From positions 7,863,501 to 7,927,500 of the forward strand of contig CM034102.1 in the NCBI GenBank assembly GCA_019914945.1: a DNA stretch of 64,000 nt, read 5' to 3'. Of the stretch, positions 11,275 to 22,720 are shown piece after piece (positions within the stretch are counted from its first letter, which is position 1; the number at the start of each line of letters is the position of its first letter). The translations under genes were made by a program, and so were the position numbers. Source of the stretch: Typha latifolia (lineage: Eukaryota; Streptophyta; Magnoliopsida; Poales; Typhaceae). The notes under the pieces were generated by a model that was not told the DNA's origin, did not search any database, and was given only the letters and a program-made list of their open reading frames with translations.

Positions 11275-12070
11275 TGATACACTTAGTTAGGATTTTATTT
11301 TATTGTATTAGTTTTTTATTTTTATTAAAATAAAATACGTATAGGTCGCGTTCGAATGCCTTTGCGAACGCCTGCACCAAGTTCGCAAATACAGAGAACT
11401 CATATTGTGCGTTTGAACGCGGTCGGACGAGTTCGAACGCCTGCGTTCAAACACTTGCATCGCGTTCGTATATACAGAGAACGTCTTTTGTGCATTCGAA
11501 TGCGATCGACGGGAATCCTCTAGAATTAGGGTTACTTATTATTTTAGAACTTGTTGGCTAGCCTCTATAAATATGTGGATGGCAGCCAAATTCATTATGC
11601 TATTGAATTATTAATTTTTTACCTCCTATCTTCTCTCTAGACTCTCTCCCTCCTCCCTCTTCACCATCCTTCGACCTCTACTATTGGCAAGGTTTCTCCT
11701 AACTTCTAACCTCCCTCGTCTGTCAAGCCACCCCTCTTTTTTGGGATCTCAACCACTTCATTCTCTTAATCAATATCCCTTAATCACATCCACTATCCAC
11801 CCTCATCTCCATACCCATCCATAATCCTAATATCCACTCCATCCGTCACCACCACCATCACCCACATTTTTTCATATTTTTGTCTTAGTTGTAATTCGAA
11901 TATGTGAATGGCATAAATATTGAAGTTGTAGATCAGGAAGTTACAAATCTAATACACTTGATTCCTATAATACATCCAGATCTTAAAAGAATTGTTGCAT
12001 AGCCTATCTTTGGTACTGAGAACCCATTTATTTAGTATTAGAGCCTATTAGTTGGTACAAGAACCCATCA
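11275..12070 (+). mobile_element. 5' LTR of the Gy2 element
   Basis: Begins TGATACACTTAGTTAGGAT and ends AACCCATCA. U3 carries the TTCGAA array (about 11346-11509), followed by a TATA box CTATAAATAT at 11565-11574; transcription would start about 30 bp later. A C/T-rich leader follows. Near the 3' end a PBS-like copy (TTTAGTATTAGAGCC, 12031-12045) precedes a second LTR-end sequence, suggesting that the LTR end plus PBS was duplicated. Confidence 0.8.
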
Positions 12071-12072
12071 AT

Positions 12073-12088
12073 TGGGTATTAGAGCAGG
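12073..12088 (+). other. Primer binding site (initiator tRNA-Met), one base longer than consensus
   Basis: TTGGGTATTAGAGCAG next to the LTR end resembles TTGGTATCAGAGCAGG with an extra G and C-to-T. Family knowledge: this site anneals to the 3' end of initiator tRNA-Met to prime minus-strand synthesis. Confidence 0.7.
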
Positions 12089-12107
12089 CGAACCTCAGAC
12101 CTCCATT

Positions 12108-13310
12108 AATGGTTGAAATAAGGAAGATGACATCAACAAAAAGACTTATAGAGAGCACACCGACAAGGGAAGATTCAATCCACGATGACCCTAACTGTGA
12201 GGCCGATTCATTTGGAGCGACCATGGCAGGACTGAGTCAACCAATATCCATAGGTGTGAATATGGGCTTGGCATATTCCAAATATTGCTACATAGAGTTG
12301 ATGCAATTCAAAAGGATCACAATGATTTCAAGGAATACGTCATGAACTGATTGGGTTCGTCATCTCCTCGATGACGATCAAAGTTTCAAGAAGGACCAGC
12401 GGTGAGATCTCATCGAACCGATACTCCACAGGTTCAGGTGCGTCATGTGAGTGTCAATGATCCCCTCTTACCTATGCATACACATCATCCCCCACCTTCG
12501 GTACAAAACCCAAGACCGGCGGTGGTAGAACCTGAGAGGTGTGCGACACCGATGCGCTTCGTTGATGAGGAGGATTGACACTTTGAGGATGAGGTTGATC
12601 CCTTTGGAGATAGTGATGAACGTGCTCAAGGATTTAGAGAAGGTGATCAACATGCACAAAAGTTTAGACCTGAACCAACGATCTTTCGCAAACCCGACAA
12701 CGCTTTATGGAGGAGAATCGCATGCTTGGACTTTCCAAAATTCTAAGATGGTGATTCAACAGATTGGGTGTTTCAAGTTGAAAAATATTTTGATTGTCAA
12801 GGTATAATGGAAGATGCAAAGGTCCAGATGGCAAGCTTTCACCTCCAAGGAGCGGCATTGCGTTGGTATAGATCAATTATTCGTGGTGTAGGATTTACCG
12901 GTTGGTCTGATTTTTATAGGAAGATTACACGCAGATTTGGGACAGCGACATATGATGATTTTGCTACCACATTAAGTAAGATGGTTCAGAGAATGATTGT
13001 ATTGGAGTACCAAGATGAGTTTGAAAGAGTTAGTAGTCGTTGTGAGCCACCTTAGCCCGAATAGACATTGATGAGCACATTTATTTCAGGGCTGAGGGAT
13101 GAGATACGAGCGGATGTTCGTGCTCTTTGTCCTACTACTCTTGAGGAGGCCTTTGAGAAGGCCGTGAGGATGGAACAAAAGCATAAGGCTCTAAAGATGG
13201 CAACGAAAACCAATTGGGGCAACCATGGGCGGTTTGCACTTAGAACGCTGGTTGGAAATTCTATGGGTTCAAAAATAGTGGTTGTGAGACTAGATCACGA
13301 CTACCTTTGA
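12108..13310 (+). pseudogene. Gy2 gag (capsid region), broken
   Basis: Starts at the ATG of MVEIRKMTSTKR about 20 bp after the PBS, matching the gag start at 39459. The capsid part is readable at 12768-13055 (WVFQVEKYFDCQG, then FHLQGAALRWY, a typical plant gypsy gag helix block) and 13068-13250 (FISGLRDEIRADVRAL). Frameshifts separate the pieces and two stops lie near 13054-13066. Its role in the intact family is the structural protein of the virus-like particle. Confidence 0.8.
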
Positions 13311-13873
13311 GGCCTTCTTCCGATGTTAGAGGAGGCACAAGACCCCCCATTCGAACTCTCACACTTGCCCAAGTGGAGGAGCGAAGAGTGAAGGGCCTTT
13401 GCTTTCGATGTGATGAGCGTTTCCTCCCCAATCATCGGTGTTCTAAACCGATCAGGAGTGTGATGCTTATCGACGCTCTTGAGGAGGATGATGAGGTTGT
13501 TGATGATGAAGAGTGTCCAAAGGAGGTCCATGAGGAGGCCGTTGAGGAGGGCGTGGAGGAAGATATCCAAGCTGAAATATCGATGCATGCATATTCGGAT
13601 ACCTCCGTGCTGAGGACGTTACGGGTAGACGGACTCGTTAGAAAGTATTGTGTGCACATACTCATCGATTCGGGGAGTACACTAACCTTTCTAGACGAGA
13701 GGTTAGTGAGGAGATTGGGTTTGGATGCTGAACCGACCACGGGATTTGACGTTGTTATTAAAGACGGCACAAAGCTTAGGGTAGAGAGCTTATGTCGTTG
13801 GGTCGGAATACGAGTACAAGTACACTGCGAAGAGCAGACATTGTCCTTAGTACTCAGTCGTTACAGAGTTTAG
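13307..13873 (+). pseudogene. Gy2 gag zinc-knuckle-like motif and aspartic protease, broken
   Basis: The open stretch begins with RTLTLAQVEERRVKGLCFRC, whose Cys-x2-Cys...His-x-Cys pattern (CFRCDERFLPNHRC) is the nucleic-acid-binding knuckle typical of chromovirus gag. An acidic linker follows (DEEDDE-rich, about 13470-13560), then the protease active site LIDSGSTLTFLD near 13662-13700. The frame is lost at about 13870 and the protease C-terminal part is decayed. Confidence 0.8.
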
Positions 13874-13932
13874 GACTCATCACATTTGATTTTTGGAGCA
13901 TGTGGATGAAATTTAAATAAGGAAACAAAGAT

Positions 13933-15290
13933 GTGTGGCTTGATGGTGTTCGAACTTCGTCGATTCCTGCGATGCAGCCTATAGTGAGGCTGCCTTGTGC
14001 GTATGATTTGGACTATCTTCTTCAGTTAGGACCAGCAGGTTATGAGCCTCAAATGAGTTCAAATACTACCATTCAATTGTCCAATTTATTAGATAATTTT
14101 TCTAGACTATTTGAGGAGCCACGGGAGTTGCCACTGAGGAGAGTGACGGACCATCGCATAGAGATTGTACCCGGGGCTGCACCGATGCACATGAGGCCAT
14201 ATCAGTATCCACATGTGCAAAAAGAAGTTATCTTAAAGATAGTAGCCAAGATGTTGGAGCAAGGCCCCATTCAACCAAGTCATAGCTCATACTCATCCCC
14301 GTGCTATTATCGTCAAGCACCGATATCCTATTCCGTTTATCGAGGAGTTGCTGGACGAGCTTGCAAGGGCAATTATATTTAGTAAGCTTGACTTGAGGGC
14401 CGGGTATCATCAAATTAGAGTTCACCCAGTGAATGTGCACAAAATTGCATTTTAGACTCCGGACGCACATTATGAGTTTCGGGTGATGCCTTTTGGTCTC
14501 ACCAATGCTCCAGCTACCTTTCAAGGCCTCATGAATAATATATTTTGGCCTCTCTTGGGAAGGTATGTCTTGATATTTTTTGATGATATTTTAATGTATA
14601 GCAGGACTGAATTGGAGCATTGGCGGCATTTGGAGGACGTGTTGAATTTGTTGAAGCGAAACCAATTGAAGATCAAGAAGTCCAAGTGCCTATGGGGAGT
14701 ACCACAAGTAGAGTATTAGGCCACATCATTTCAGTGAATGGTGTAGCGGCGGATCCTCAAAAGGTTGCATATATGATCGCTTGGCCTATTCCTACTATTA
14801 CCACTAGATTGAGAGGATTTTTAGGGTTGACCGAATATTATTGCCGATTCATCGTCGGATATAGCAAGATCATTGCTCCTCTCACTTCTTTATTGCGGAT
14901 GAAGCCATTTCAACCTTTGAAATACTGAAGACAGCAATAACGACGACACCTGTTTTAGCATAGGAGCTGTACTAATGCAAGGAGGACGTCCCATTGCCTA
15001 TCTTAGCAAGGCTTTATCACAAAGATCTCACCAATTACGACTTACAAGAGAGAGATGTTGGCAATTTTGCATGCGGTGATAAAGTGGAGGCCTTATTTGA
15101 TTGGTAGACGATTCATTATCTGAACCGATCAAAGGAGCCTTCCACACTTTATGGGACAACGTATACACACTCTGACACAGCAAAGATGGGTCACAAAATT
15201 GCTGGGATATGATTATGAAATCTAATACAAGAAGGGAACAAAAAATAGAGAGGCGGATGCACTATCGCGCCAACCCGATACCGTTGAGCT
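13933..15290 (+). pseudogene. Gy2 reverse transcriptase and RNase H, broken
   Basis: The N-terminal RT linker (LFEEPRELP) starts near 14108. The segment normally carrying VRKKDGSWRFCVDYRALN is missing near 14300, a deletion of about 100 bp relative to the copy at 192-1511. The palm motif FFDDIL is present at about 14576-14593. RNase H begins about 14930 with its first part deleted (LLRM joins KPFQPLKY) and is recognisable as REMLAILHAV, TDQRSLPHFM and DALSRQPD (about 15262). Several stops are present. The enzyme must be inactive. Confidence 0.8.
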
Positions 15291-16735
15291 TGCAGCCTAT
15301 TCTTCTCCTACCTTTCCCTTCCTTGACAAGCTGAGGTATGCATGTACATTTGACCCAGATATTTTGAGATTGTTGCACGAGGTGATGGATGATTCGGAGC
15401 GCCATCCATAGGTGGAGAATCGAGGTAGTTTGCTATTAGACCGCGGATGCATTCGGGTGTCTGCAAATGATGGATTGCGACAGAAATTATTGGAGCACTT
15501 CCACCAAACTCCAGAGGTTGGTCATGAGGGTGTCTTGAGGACTTAAAGGAGGATATCTCAGAGTTGCACGTGGCCAAGATTGAGGCGGTATGTGAGGCAT
15601 TTTGTCCATACTTGCGAAGTCTGTTAAAGGGTTAAGGCAACTACATTGAAACTGGCCAAATTACTACAGCCTTTACCTATACCAGACCGTGTTTGGGACG
15701 ACATTTCTATGGACTTCATAGAGGGTCGTCCGCTGGTACATGGTTATTCCGTTATCTTTGTGGTGGTTGACAGATTGATCAAGTATGCACACTTTTCGAC
15801 ATTGTCACATACATTTTCAGCCAAGTCGGTGGCTGAAATTTTTGTTAGAAATGATGCTCGGATATATGGCATGCCACGCACGATTGTCTTGGATCGTGAT
15901 CGTGTATTTATGTGCGACTTTTGGACTGAGTTTTTCAGATTGTAGCGGACTCGATTGAACTTCAGTTTAGCCTACCATCCACAAACGGATGGCCAAACCG
16001 AGGTGGTTAATCGAGGCATTGAGCAATATTTGAGGTGCTTTGTTGGAGAGATGCTGAGATGATGGTTGGAGTTCTTACCGTGGGGTCTTATAACACCACC
16101 TACCAAAGCAGCATTGGCATGACTCCATTTGAGGTGGTGTATGGATGCACGGCTTCGACATTACATGCTTATGATCCAATGGCATTTGTAGACCGGACGG
16201 AGGTGGACTTGGCATTGATGGATAGGGACGCTACATTGAGGAGGTTGCGTGCTCATCTTAAACTTGCTCAAAACCGCATGAAGCAAGTTTATGATTGTAG
16301 CCATAGGGAGCAAGAATTTGACATCGGCAATTGGGTGCTTGTGAGGGTGCAACCGTATCGATAGGTGACCTTGCGTCCGATGTGTAACCAAAAGTTAGCA
16401 CATCACTACTTTGGTCCGTTTTGGGTGTTAGAGCGTATTGGTCCGATTTGCATATTATTTGGAGCTGTCGGAGGGGTCGAGAGTGCATCCTGTCTTCCAT
16501 GTTTCAATGCTGAGAGAGTGCATTGGAGAGCATGAGATCGTTGGATCAGTTCTACCGGAGCCATTGGAGGAGATAGAGATTGTAGAGCTAGTTCGTGTAT
16601 TTGTTAGACGCCGACGACAACATGGTACTAGATTGGAGATGGAGATTTTAGTTCAGTGGCTTGGCAAGCCATCCGATGGAGAGTGGCTTGACAAGGGAGT
16701 CAGAGACTAACATTTTGGAGCGTTTCTCTAATTTT
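15291..16735 (+). pseudogene. Gy2 integrase with chromodomain-like tail, broken
   Basis: The zinc-binding His/Cys domain is visible at about 15500-15640 (HFHQTPEVGHEG ... CEVC). In the core, the first Asp is in DDISMDFIEG (about 15700), the second in LDRDRVFM (about 15890) and the Glu in [13 protein letters not shown] (about 16000). A frameshift of about 20 bp lies near 16080 (LEFLPW then GSYNTTYQSS). The C-terminal tail with LVQWLGKPSDGEW (about 16650) resembles a chromodomain, which in chromoviruses directs integration to particular chromatin. Stops occur at 15543, 15630, 15945 and elsewhere. Confidence 0.8.
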
Positions 16736-16749
16736 TCACCTTGAGGGCA

Positions 16750-16771
16750 AGGTGAAGGAAGCGTGATGGGT
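16750..16771 (+). other. Polypurine tract of the Gy2 element
   Basis: AGGTGAAGGAAGCGTGATGGGT lies directly before the 3' LTR. It is purine-rich and in the position where plus-strand synthesis is primed in LTR retrotransposons. Confidence 0.65.
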
Positions 16772-17625
16772 TGATACACTTAGTTAGGATCGTTTCTTAT
16801 TGCATTAGTTGTTTATTTTTATTAAAATAAAATTTCTGCAGGTCATGATCAAACACAGGAGGGGTCGCGTTCAAACGCCCTTGCGAACGCCTACATCAGG
16901 TTCGCAAATATAGAAAATGCATATTGTGCGTTCAAATACGATCGGGCGAGTTTGAACGCCCGCGTTCGAACATCTGCATCGCGTTCGCACATATAGAGAA
17001 CGTCTTTTGTGCATTCGAATGCGATCGAGTGCGTTTGAACGTGATCGGCTGGAATTATCTAGAATTAGTGTTACTTATTATTTTAGGACTTGTTGGCTAG
17101 CCTTTATAAATATGTGGATGATAGCCAAATTCAGTATGCTATTGAATTATTAATTTCTTGCCTTCTATCTTCTCTCTAGACTCTCTCTCTCCTCCCTCTT
17201 CACCATCATTCGACCTCTATTGTTGGCAAGGTTTCTCCTAACTTCTAACCTCCCTCGTCTATCGAGCCACCTCTCTTCTTTGGAATCTCGACCACTTCGT
17301 TCCCCTTTGTCTATATCCCTTAATCACATCCACCATCCACCCTCATCTCCGTACCCAACCATAACCCTAACATCCACTCCAGACATCACCACCACCATTA
17401 CCCACGTTCTTTCATGTTTTCATCCCAGTTGCAATTCGAATTTGCGAAAATACAAAAGCTGTAGATTAGGAAGTTGCAAATCTAATTCTTTTAGTTTCAT
17501 AATTTGCTGACTACTAGAGAATATTTGACAAATATTTTACTACGGTTGTGCGGACTGATTCCTCTAATACATCCAGATCTTGCAGGAATCGTTGCGTAGC
17601 AATCGTTGGTACCAAGAATCCATCA
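16772..17625 (+). mobile_element. 3' LTR of the Gy2 element
   Basis: Begins TGATACACTTAGTTAGGATC, ends GAATCCATCA and is followed by the right target duplication GATAG. The TTCGAA array (about 16865-17045) and a TATAAATATG box (about 17105) are present. It is 854 bp against 796 bp for the 5' LTR and visibly diverged from it, so the insertion is not recent. Confidence 0.9.
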
Positions 17626-17630
17626 GATAG

Positions 17631-17850
17631 TTTCTTGTAAGTCCTAAGAACACCTTCATGACCCACTTCCGGAGTGTTGTGGAAGTGTTCCAGCAGTTTT
17701 GATCCCAATGACACATCCGCGGGCACTCGGATGTACCCGCAGTCAAGTAGTAACCCGTTTCTATCCTCCAAATCAGTATGGCTCCTCGGATCAGCTCTAA
17801 TCTCCTGCAACATATATGACTGGAATTGGATCTAATTATCTTGAGCTGTG
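17631..17850 (-). pseudogene. Gy3 gypsy integrase relic, part 2 (N-terminal region)
   Basis: Minus-strand continuation of the relic at 10069-11274, displaced by the Gy2 insertion. In element order it reads LQEIRADPRSHTDLED, then GYIRVPADVSLGSKLLEHFH and VGHEGVLRTYKKLSD, which is the region before and into the integrase zinc-binding domain. It ends in a pyrimidine-rich tract where the plus-strand LTR begins. Confidence 0.75.
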
Positions 17851-17865
17851 TTTCTTTTTTTTCTT

Positions 17866-18312
17866 TTTGGAATAAAATTTTATCTAATGGTTGCATTCAA
17901 ACAACTATCTACGTTCGCAAATACAGAGAACATGTTTAGAGCGTTGAACGACTCCAATAAAATTCCTACATATGTTCGCAAATATAGAGAACATATTTAG
18001 CGCATTTGAATGCGCTCGACCACGTTCGAACGCGATCAATGAATCTGCACTATTTCTAGGTCTTTCTTTTGACTGTTTTGCTTGTTATGTTAGCCTCTAA
18101 ATATGTGGAAGGCAACCTTATGATGATTATTGAATGAATTGAGCTTCTTCCCTAAATCTTCTCCTCTCCTCTCTCGTTCTCTCCTACCACGGCTACGCTG
18201 CCTCTAATCTCCTCAACTGGCCTATCCCCTTAGACCCTTAGGAATGGCCCTCTTCTTCCTCTCTTCTATTCTCCTTTATACCCAAATATTCCCTATTGAA
18301 ATCAAGATCACA
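17866..18312 (+). mobile_element. Gy3-like LTR, 5' truncated, sense orientation
   Basis: Shares with the antisense LTR at 9230-10068 the order TTGGAATAAAA, GTTCGCAAATACAGAGAACAT, a GTTCGAACGCGATCAATGAA core and GCCTCTAAATATGTGGAAGGCAACC. It ends AAGATCACA at about 18312, 4 bp before a PBS. The start is lost. It is opposite in orientation to the integrase remnant on its left. Confidence 0.7.
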
Positions 18313-18316
18313 ATAG

Positions 18317-18328
18317 TGGTATCAGAGC
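18317..18328 (+). other. Primer binding site (initiator tRNA-Met)
   Basis: Perfect TGGTATCAGAGC, followed by the gag start about 18 bp downstream. Confidence 0.85.
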
Positions 18329-18345
18329 TACCATTTCTCGAACCC

Positions 18346-19550
18346 ATGACCACCACAAGAGCAATGGCCAATCGAAGCAACGCCCATGGAGGTACCCACA
18401 GAGACTGAGCCTAATACGCCCTTGATGCCGATGGGTAGAATGGATGCGAGCACGAGCACGACCTCGATTGATTTAGCACCTAATGTGGATCCAACTTTGA
18501 TCTCCCTTTTCCATCAAATGATGGATCTACAACGAATGCAACAAGAGGAGATGAGAGGCATGAGGGAGGAGTTGCTAAACCTCACGGCCACCGTGTGCAT
18601 GCCCATAATTTCCAATGCCAGCAAATCCAACTATGACGGTGTTGCCTCAACTAGGAGCTAGAGCAACCCTTGTCCAAAATGAACCCTTGCTACCACCACC
18701 CAAAGGACCTTACTAAGGCCTCTATGAACTACCAAGGGGTGCGGAAGGGGCACGTCTAGATCTAAATCCCAATCACGCTGAGGTTGACGCGGGTTGGCTG
18801 AATTGGGATGATTTTGGTTGGCGCCACGAGCGAGATGATCGGAGGCGCCGAGAAAATGATGTACTGATTCTACATCCTGCCATTGGACCTGAACTTGCGT
18901 ATGATATGTAGCGCGACAATCCTATGCGCGGAAGAATGGCGAGGCTCGAGTTCGCTAAGTTCCAATGAGGTAATCCTTTGTATTGGATTTTCCGTGTTGA
19001 ACAATTTTTTGTGTATCAAGGAACAACGGAAGACGCCAAAGTGTTATTGGCAAGCTTCTATTAGGAAAGCACAACTTAATTGGTATCAATCTGTGAGCGC
19101 CCACCAGATGTTCGATAGATGGCTGGCATTCGTAAATGTCCTATCTAGGCGCTTTGGAACTGAATGCTTTGCAGACTGCAATGCCACTTTATCAAAGCTT
19201 GTCCAGGCTGCCTACTAGGAGAACTTGAGCGAATCAACACATTTATTTATGGGTTACGTGAGGAGGTCCAAGTTGATGTACTCTCTCTATGACGTAGAAC
19301 CTTGAGCGAGGAATGCTATCAAGTCGGCTGGAACAACTAGTTTACACTATGAGCAACAGGGGTGATTAGCGCACTAAGTACGGTTGCAAGAGCACCAGCA
19401 GCCACAACAGGTCCACGGGCTGTTCCAAGGCTTGTACCAAGAGTACGAGGATGTGGAGCACCCCTCGAGGTCGGCACTCTTACACTTGCACAAGTGGAAG
19501 ACTGACGAGCCAAGGTATTATGTTTCAAATGCAACGCGATGTTAACTCCG
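18346..19550 (+). pseudogene. Gypsy gag (Gy3-like), broken and cut by a Tk LTR
   Basis: Begins MTTTRAMANR at 18346, the same style of start as the Gy1 gag at 25339. A frameshift leads into MEVPTETEPNTPLMPMG, and a Met/Glu-rich helix (LISLFHQMMDLQRMQQEEM) follows at about 18490-18570. The capsid region is recognisable from about 18990. Near 19480 the sequence reads TLTLAQVED, then LCFKCNAM, the start of the knuckle, where it stops at 19550 because an LTR beginning TGTAACAACCC is inserted. Left target duplication candidate: CTCCG. Confidence 0.75.
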
Positions 19551-19752
19551 TGTAACAACCCAACCTTAAGAAAAAGCTAATTGCATGGCACGACGTAGCC
19601 AGCCACAGTGTGGCCGGCCTCGTTCCATGCAGTGGCAGGAGGGGAGCGCGCCACGCGGCCCAGGCACTGGCCTAACCAACCTAGTTGGGCCAGCTGGCGC
19701 GATGGGCCCTGCCACCGCCGTCGCGGCCTCTTTTCCCACTACCTCTCTTTCT

Positions 19753-19810
19753 CCCTCTATATATATCTCTCTCTCTCTCTTGCTCTCCCTTTCTCACTCT
19801 CTCTCTCGAT

Positions 19811-19858
<48 letters not shown>
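19753..19858. repeat. (CT)n microsatellite
   Basis: About 100 bp of almost pure CT dinucleotides with a few interruptions, inside the Tk LTR. It creates long artificial open frames on both strands. Confidence 0.95.
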
Positions 19859-19859
<1 letters not shown>

Positions 19860-20097
19860 CCGAGGCCGGCCTATCGCCGCCGCCGCCGTCCTTGGAAACC
19901 ACCGCTGCACCTCAGAGCGCCGGTGAGCTCTTTCTCTTTCTCTCTTCTTCTCTCTTCTTTTCTCTCTCTCTCTCATCGAGGCCGACCTATCACCGCCGCT
20001 GCCGTCCTTGGAAACCACTGTCGCCACCTCTACGAGTGCCGGTGAGCTCTTTTTCCTCTCTTCTTCTCTCTTATTTTCTCTCTCTTTCTCTTTCTTC
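19858..20097 (+). repeat. Two tandem GC-rich units of about 120 bp
   Basis: The unit beginning near GCCGAGGCCGGCCTATCGCC (19858) and running through CCGTCCTTGGAAACCAC to GCCGGTGAGCTCTTT and a CT-rich tail is repeated from about 19977 as ATCGAGGCCGACCTATCACC to GCCGGTGAGCTCTTT. Each unit ends with a splice-donor-like GGTGAG. Confidence 0.8.
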
Positions 20098-22720
20098 CTC
20101 CTTAACTTAGGTTTTTTGGAACTGAGCCGCCGGCGAGAGGCCGGCCGCTGGCTGGTGCCCTCCGCACCGGCCTGGGTCCGCGCCCTCCTTCCTCCTTCTC
20201 TTCTTTCTTTTTTCTTTCTTTCTCTTCTTCTTCCTTTCTTCTTCTTCTCCATTCTCGGTCCCTTCTCCTCTTGCTGTCAAAGAGGACTATTATTTTTTTC
20301 TTATACATATAATTATTTTATAATGTTAGGTAACATAGTCTATTTAGGTAATTAATTTTTTTGATAAATTATACTCACTAATATAATTTTCCTAAGTATT
20401 TTTGTATAATAATTTATTAATTACAATTATAAATATTGCCTATAAATTTATTTATAGTTTAGTTATTATTTATTAGTTAATATATGTAGTCTTATTGATA
20501 ATAATCTTATATTTATATTTAATTTATATTTTATATGCCTATTTTTAGTATATTAGTATTGTCTAATAGTTTGTATAAAATGGAATACTAGACTTGCAGA
20601 TTAGTTTTGTATAATATGATAATGATTATTTTACGTATAATTTAGGATTAGTTAAATAAGAGTAAGTATTACAAAATAATTATTAATAATATTATTATAT
20701 AATTATATTTTTATTAAATCATATATTTATAGTCATCTTGGCTATTTACAAAAAGGAGATAAATTACTATATACTTATGTTCTACAATTAGCAAATTAGG
20801 ATTTTATTAAATAAATATAAATAGCATATTAATATTGTCACAATTAAATTTATCCTATAAATCTAATCAATGTTAAACCTAATAAAATATTATATTTTAC
20901 TCGAACGAATTATAATCAGATATACAATAAACTTTATGTTACTTAAATATTTTCAGACTCTAAACCCCCTTATTCGAGACCCCGGGGATCTCACTAGCGA
21001 CGAGTGGCGGTTGATTGATGGACCTGAGACATACGTGTGTTGAGTCTTCTGATAAGAAGTGAGTAATCTTATCTCCTTGACGCCTTTCTCAAATTACGAT
21101 ATATTATATATTATGTACATGCATGTTTTAGCATCCAGCATGATTATATGACTTTATCTAGAGATGATTTCAATCGAGCATATTTTATCATGCATTTGAT
21201 TAGATTGATCTGGGATATGAATACATTGGTGATATATAGAGATGATTGGAGATGATTATACTGTTATGACTTTGTATCAGGGTGATCTCTAGCATGAGTA
21301 TGCATGTGATAGACTAGTAGTGATATACAATGTTAGTTATATAATTGGAGATTGCATTGCATTATTCTCCTCTTGACTTCCTTACCACCTATATTCTTGA
21401 TATACATGACTTGTTATAGTACTAGATATATGCATGTTATCTATCATATAGAAGGAAATGCATAAATCTCATTGATAGGAAAGTTGATAGAAAAAGCATG
21501 AGGGTATCCGAGTAGGCGTCAGGGTTAGGGGTGACTGGAGTGATGATTATGGTCCCTGATATGCGATATCTCGTGGCCCATGTCCGAGGTCAGTTGAGTC
21601 TATGCGCACAGACAATCAGACACCTACCGTTCGCTACGGTATGCGTGTGGCGAGTTACCCTTATGTAATTTCTATTAACTGGTGGGGGTGCTCAATCTAG
21701 ATGGATTTTGATATACCCTTAGCATATGGCAGGGTATGCTTTGAGCCTACGAGTAGAATGTTGAGATCGGGTACCGGGTGTTGACTGTACACAGTGGTCT
21801 AGTATGATATTATACCAAGATGTCGGTGATGATCATGATGTTGAGAACTGCATTTGATTTTATTCTCATCTGAATATCTGATTATCAACGGGTCAATTTA
21901 CACATATATGGTTGCATTTGATATCATAGCACGGTCATAGATGGCATGCATCATGTGTCATATTTGAGAGAGAGAGTTGTGATGATAGTATAACATCGAG
22001 ATCTGTTTACTCATTATTGAGGATTATATACTTTTATCAGTTATGACATATTATCTACTTTTTATTTATATATTATTGAGGATACATTCATATACTCATT
22101 CATGACATGATGCTCTTGCTGATTTATATTATCTAGTACATGATTTATTCTCTATTTGGCATCACTAATTCGAGGTAAGGTCTATTTATTATATGGTTGC
22201 CTTTTGCTCATGACTCTATTTATTTCTTTCTTTTTACCCCCATAGATATTATGGTACGTGATACCGCCTTAAAATATCCTGATGAGATATTTTAGAGCAA
22301 AGATGAGATGAGCTATAGATGCGAGACGGTATAGATGAAAGTTTATATAGAAATTGAGTTGTACTAGTATTTAATATTTGTACTCTTTTGTATTAGACGG
22401 TGATTTGTATAATACAGGTCAAATCATGGCGTACTCTTGTATTAGTTGTTTTAGTTATATCCTGATTGTTTGTTGTGGCCTGTGTGGGTCCTGCCAAATG
22501 AGGTAGTGGTCTAGTGTATATTGTTATGGACTTGGATATTCATATGTTAACAGATTTATTTGGTTAATAATATGATTTATTTGGTGATGGATTATATGAT
22601 CATGGATAGGTTAGCAAGTATTATTTAATGATGTTATGATTATATGTGCATAGAAGAGCATCTGTACGTGACAGGACCCGCCCAACTTATCGCGTGCGTC
22701 GCGCGTGCCGTGTGGACGTG

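Larger units (their letters stand above)
11275..17625 (+). mobile_element. Structurally complete Gy2 Ty3/gypsy element (Reina-like chromovirus)
   Basis: A 6,351-bp element flanked by GATAG on both sides. Order: 5' LTR (11275-12070), tRNA-Met PBS, gag, protease, RT, RNase H, integrase with chromodomain-like tail, polypurine tract, 3' LTR (16772-17625). This gag-PR-RT-RH-IN order is the gypsy order, and the integrase sequence fits the Reina chromovirus group. All coding parts carry stops and frameshifts, so it is not autonomous. It is inserted into the integrase of an opposite-strand Gy3 relic. Confidence 0.9.
19551..22720 (+). mobile_element. Long Tekay-like (Tk) LTR, 3' truncated
   Basis: Starts TGTAACAACCCAACC, the reverse complement of the ending seen at 51353-51366 (TTTGGGTGTTTCA). 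Such TGTAACxxCCC...GGTGTTACA ends are typical of long plant chromovirus (Tekay/Del) LTRs. It is more than 3 kb long and non-coding. It shares blocks with 49427-51366 and 37783-38592 (GGTCCTTAGTCTGA in those two; CCTTAAAATATC against GGCGGTATTATTTCAGAGC). The 3' end is cut at 22720 by an antisense Gy1 LTR. No coding part of this family is present. Confidence 0.65.

Noticed and set aside
19585..20355. Long Ser/Leu- or Arg/Glu-rich open frames on both strands
   Set aside because: They are translations of the CT microsatellite and lack any domain.
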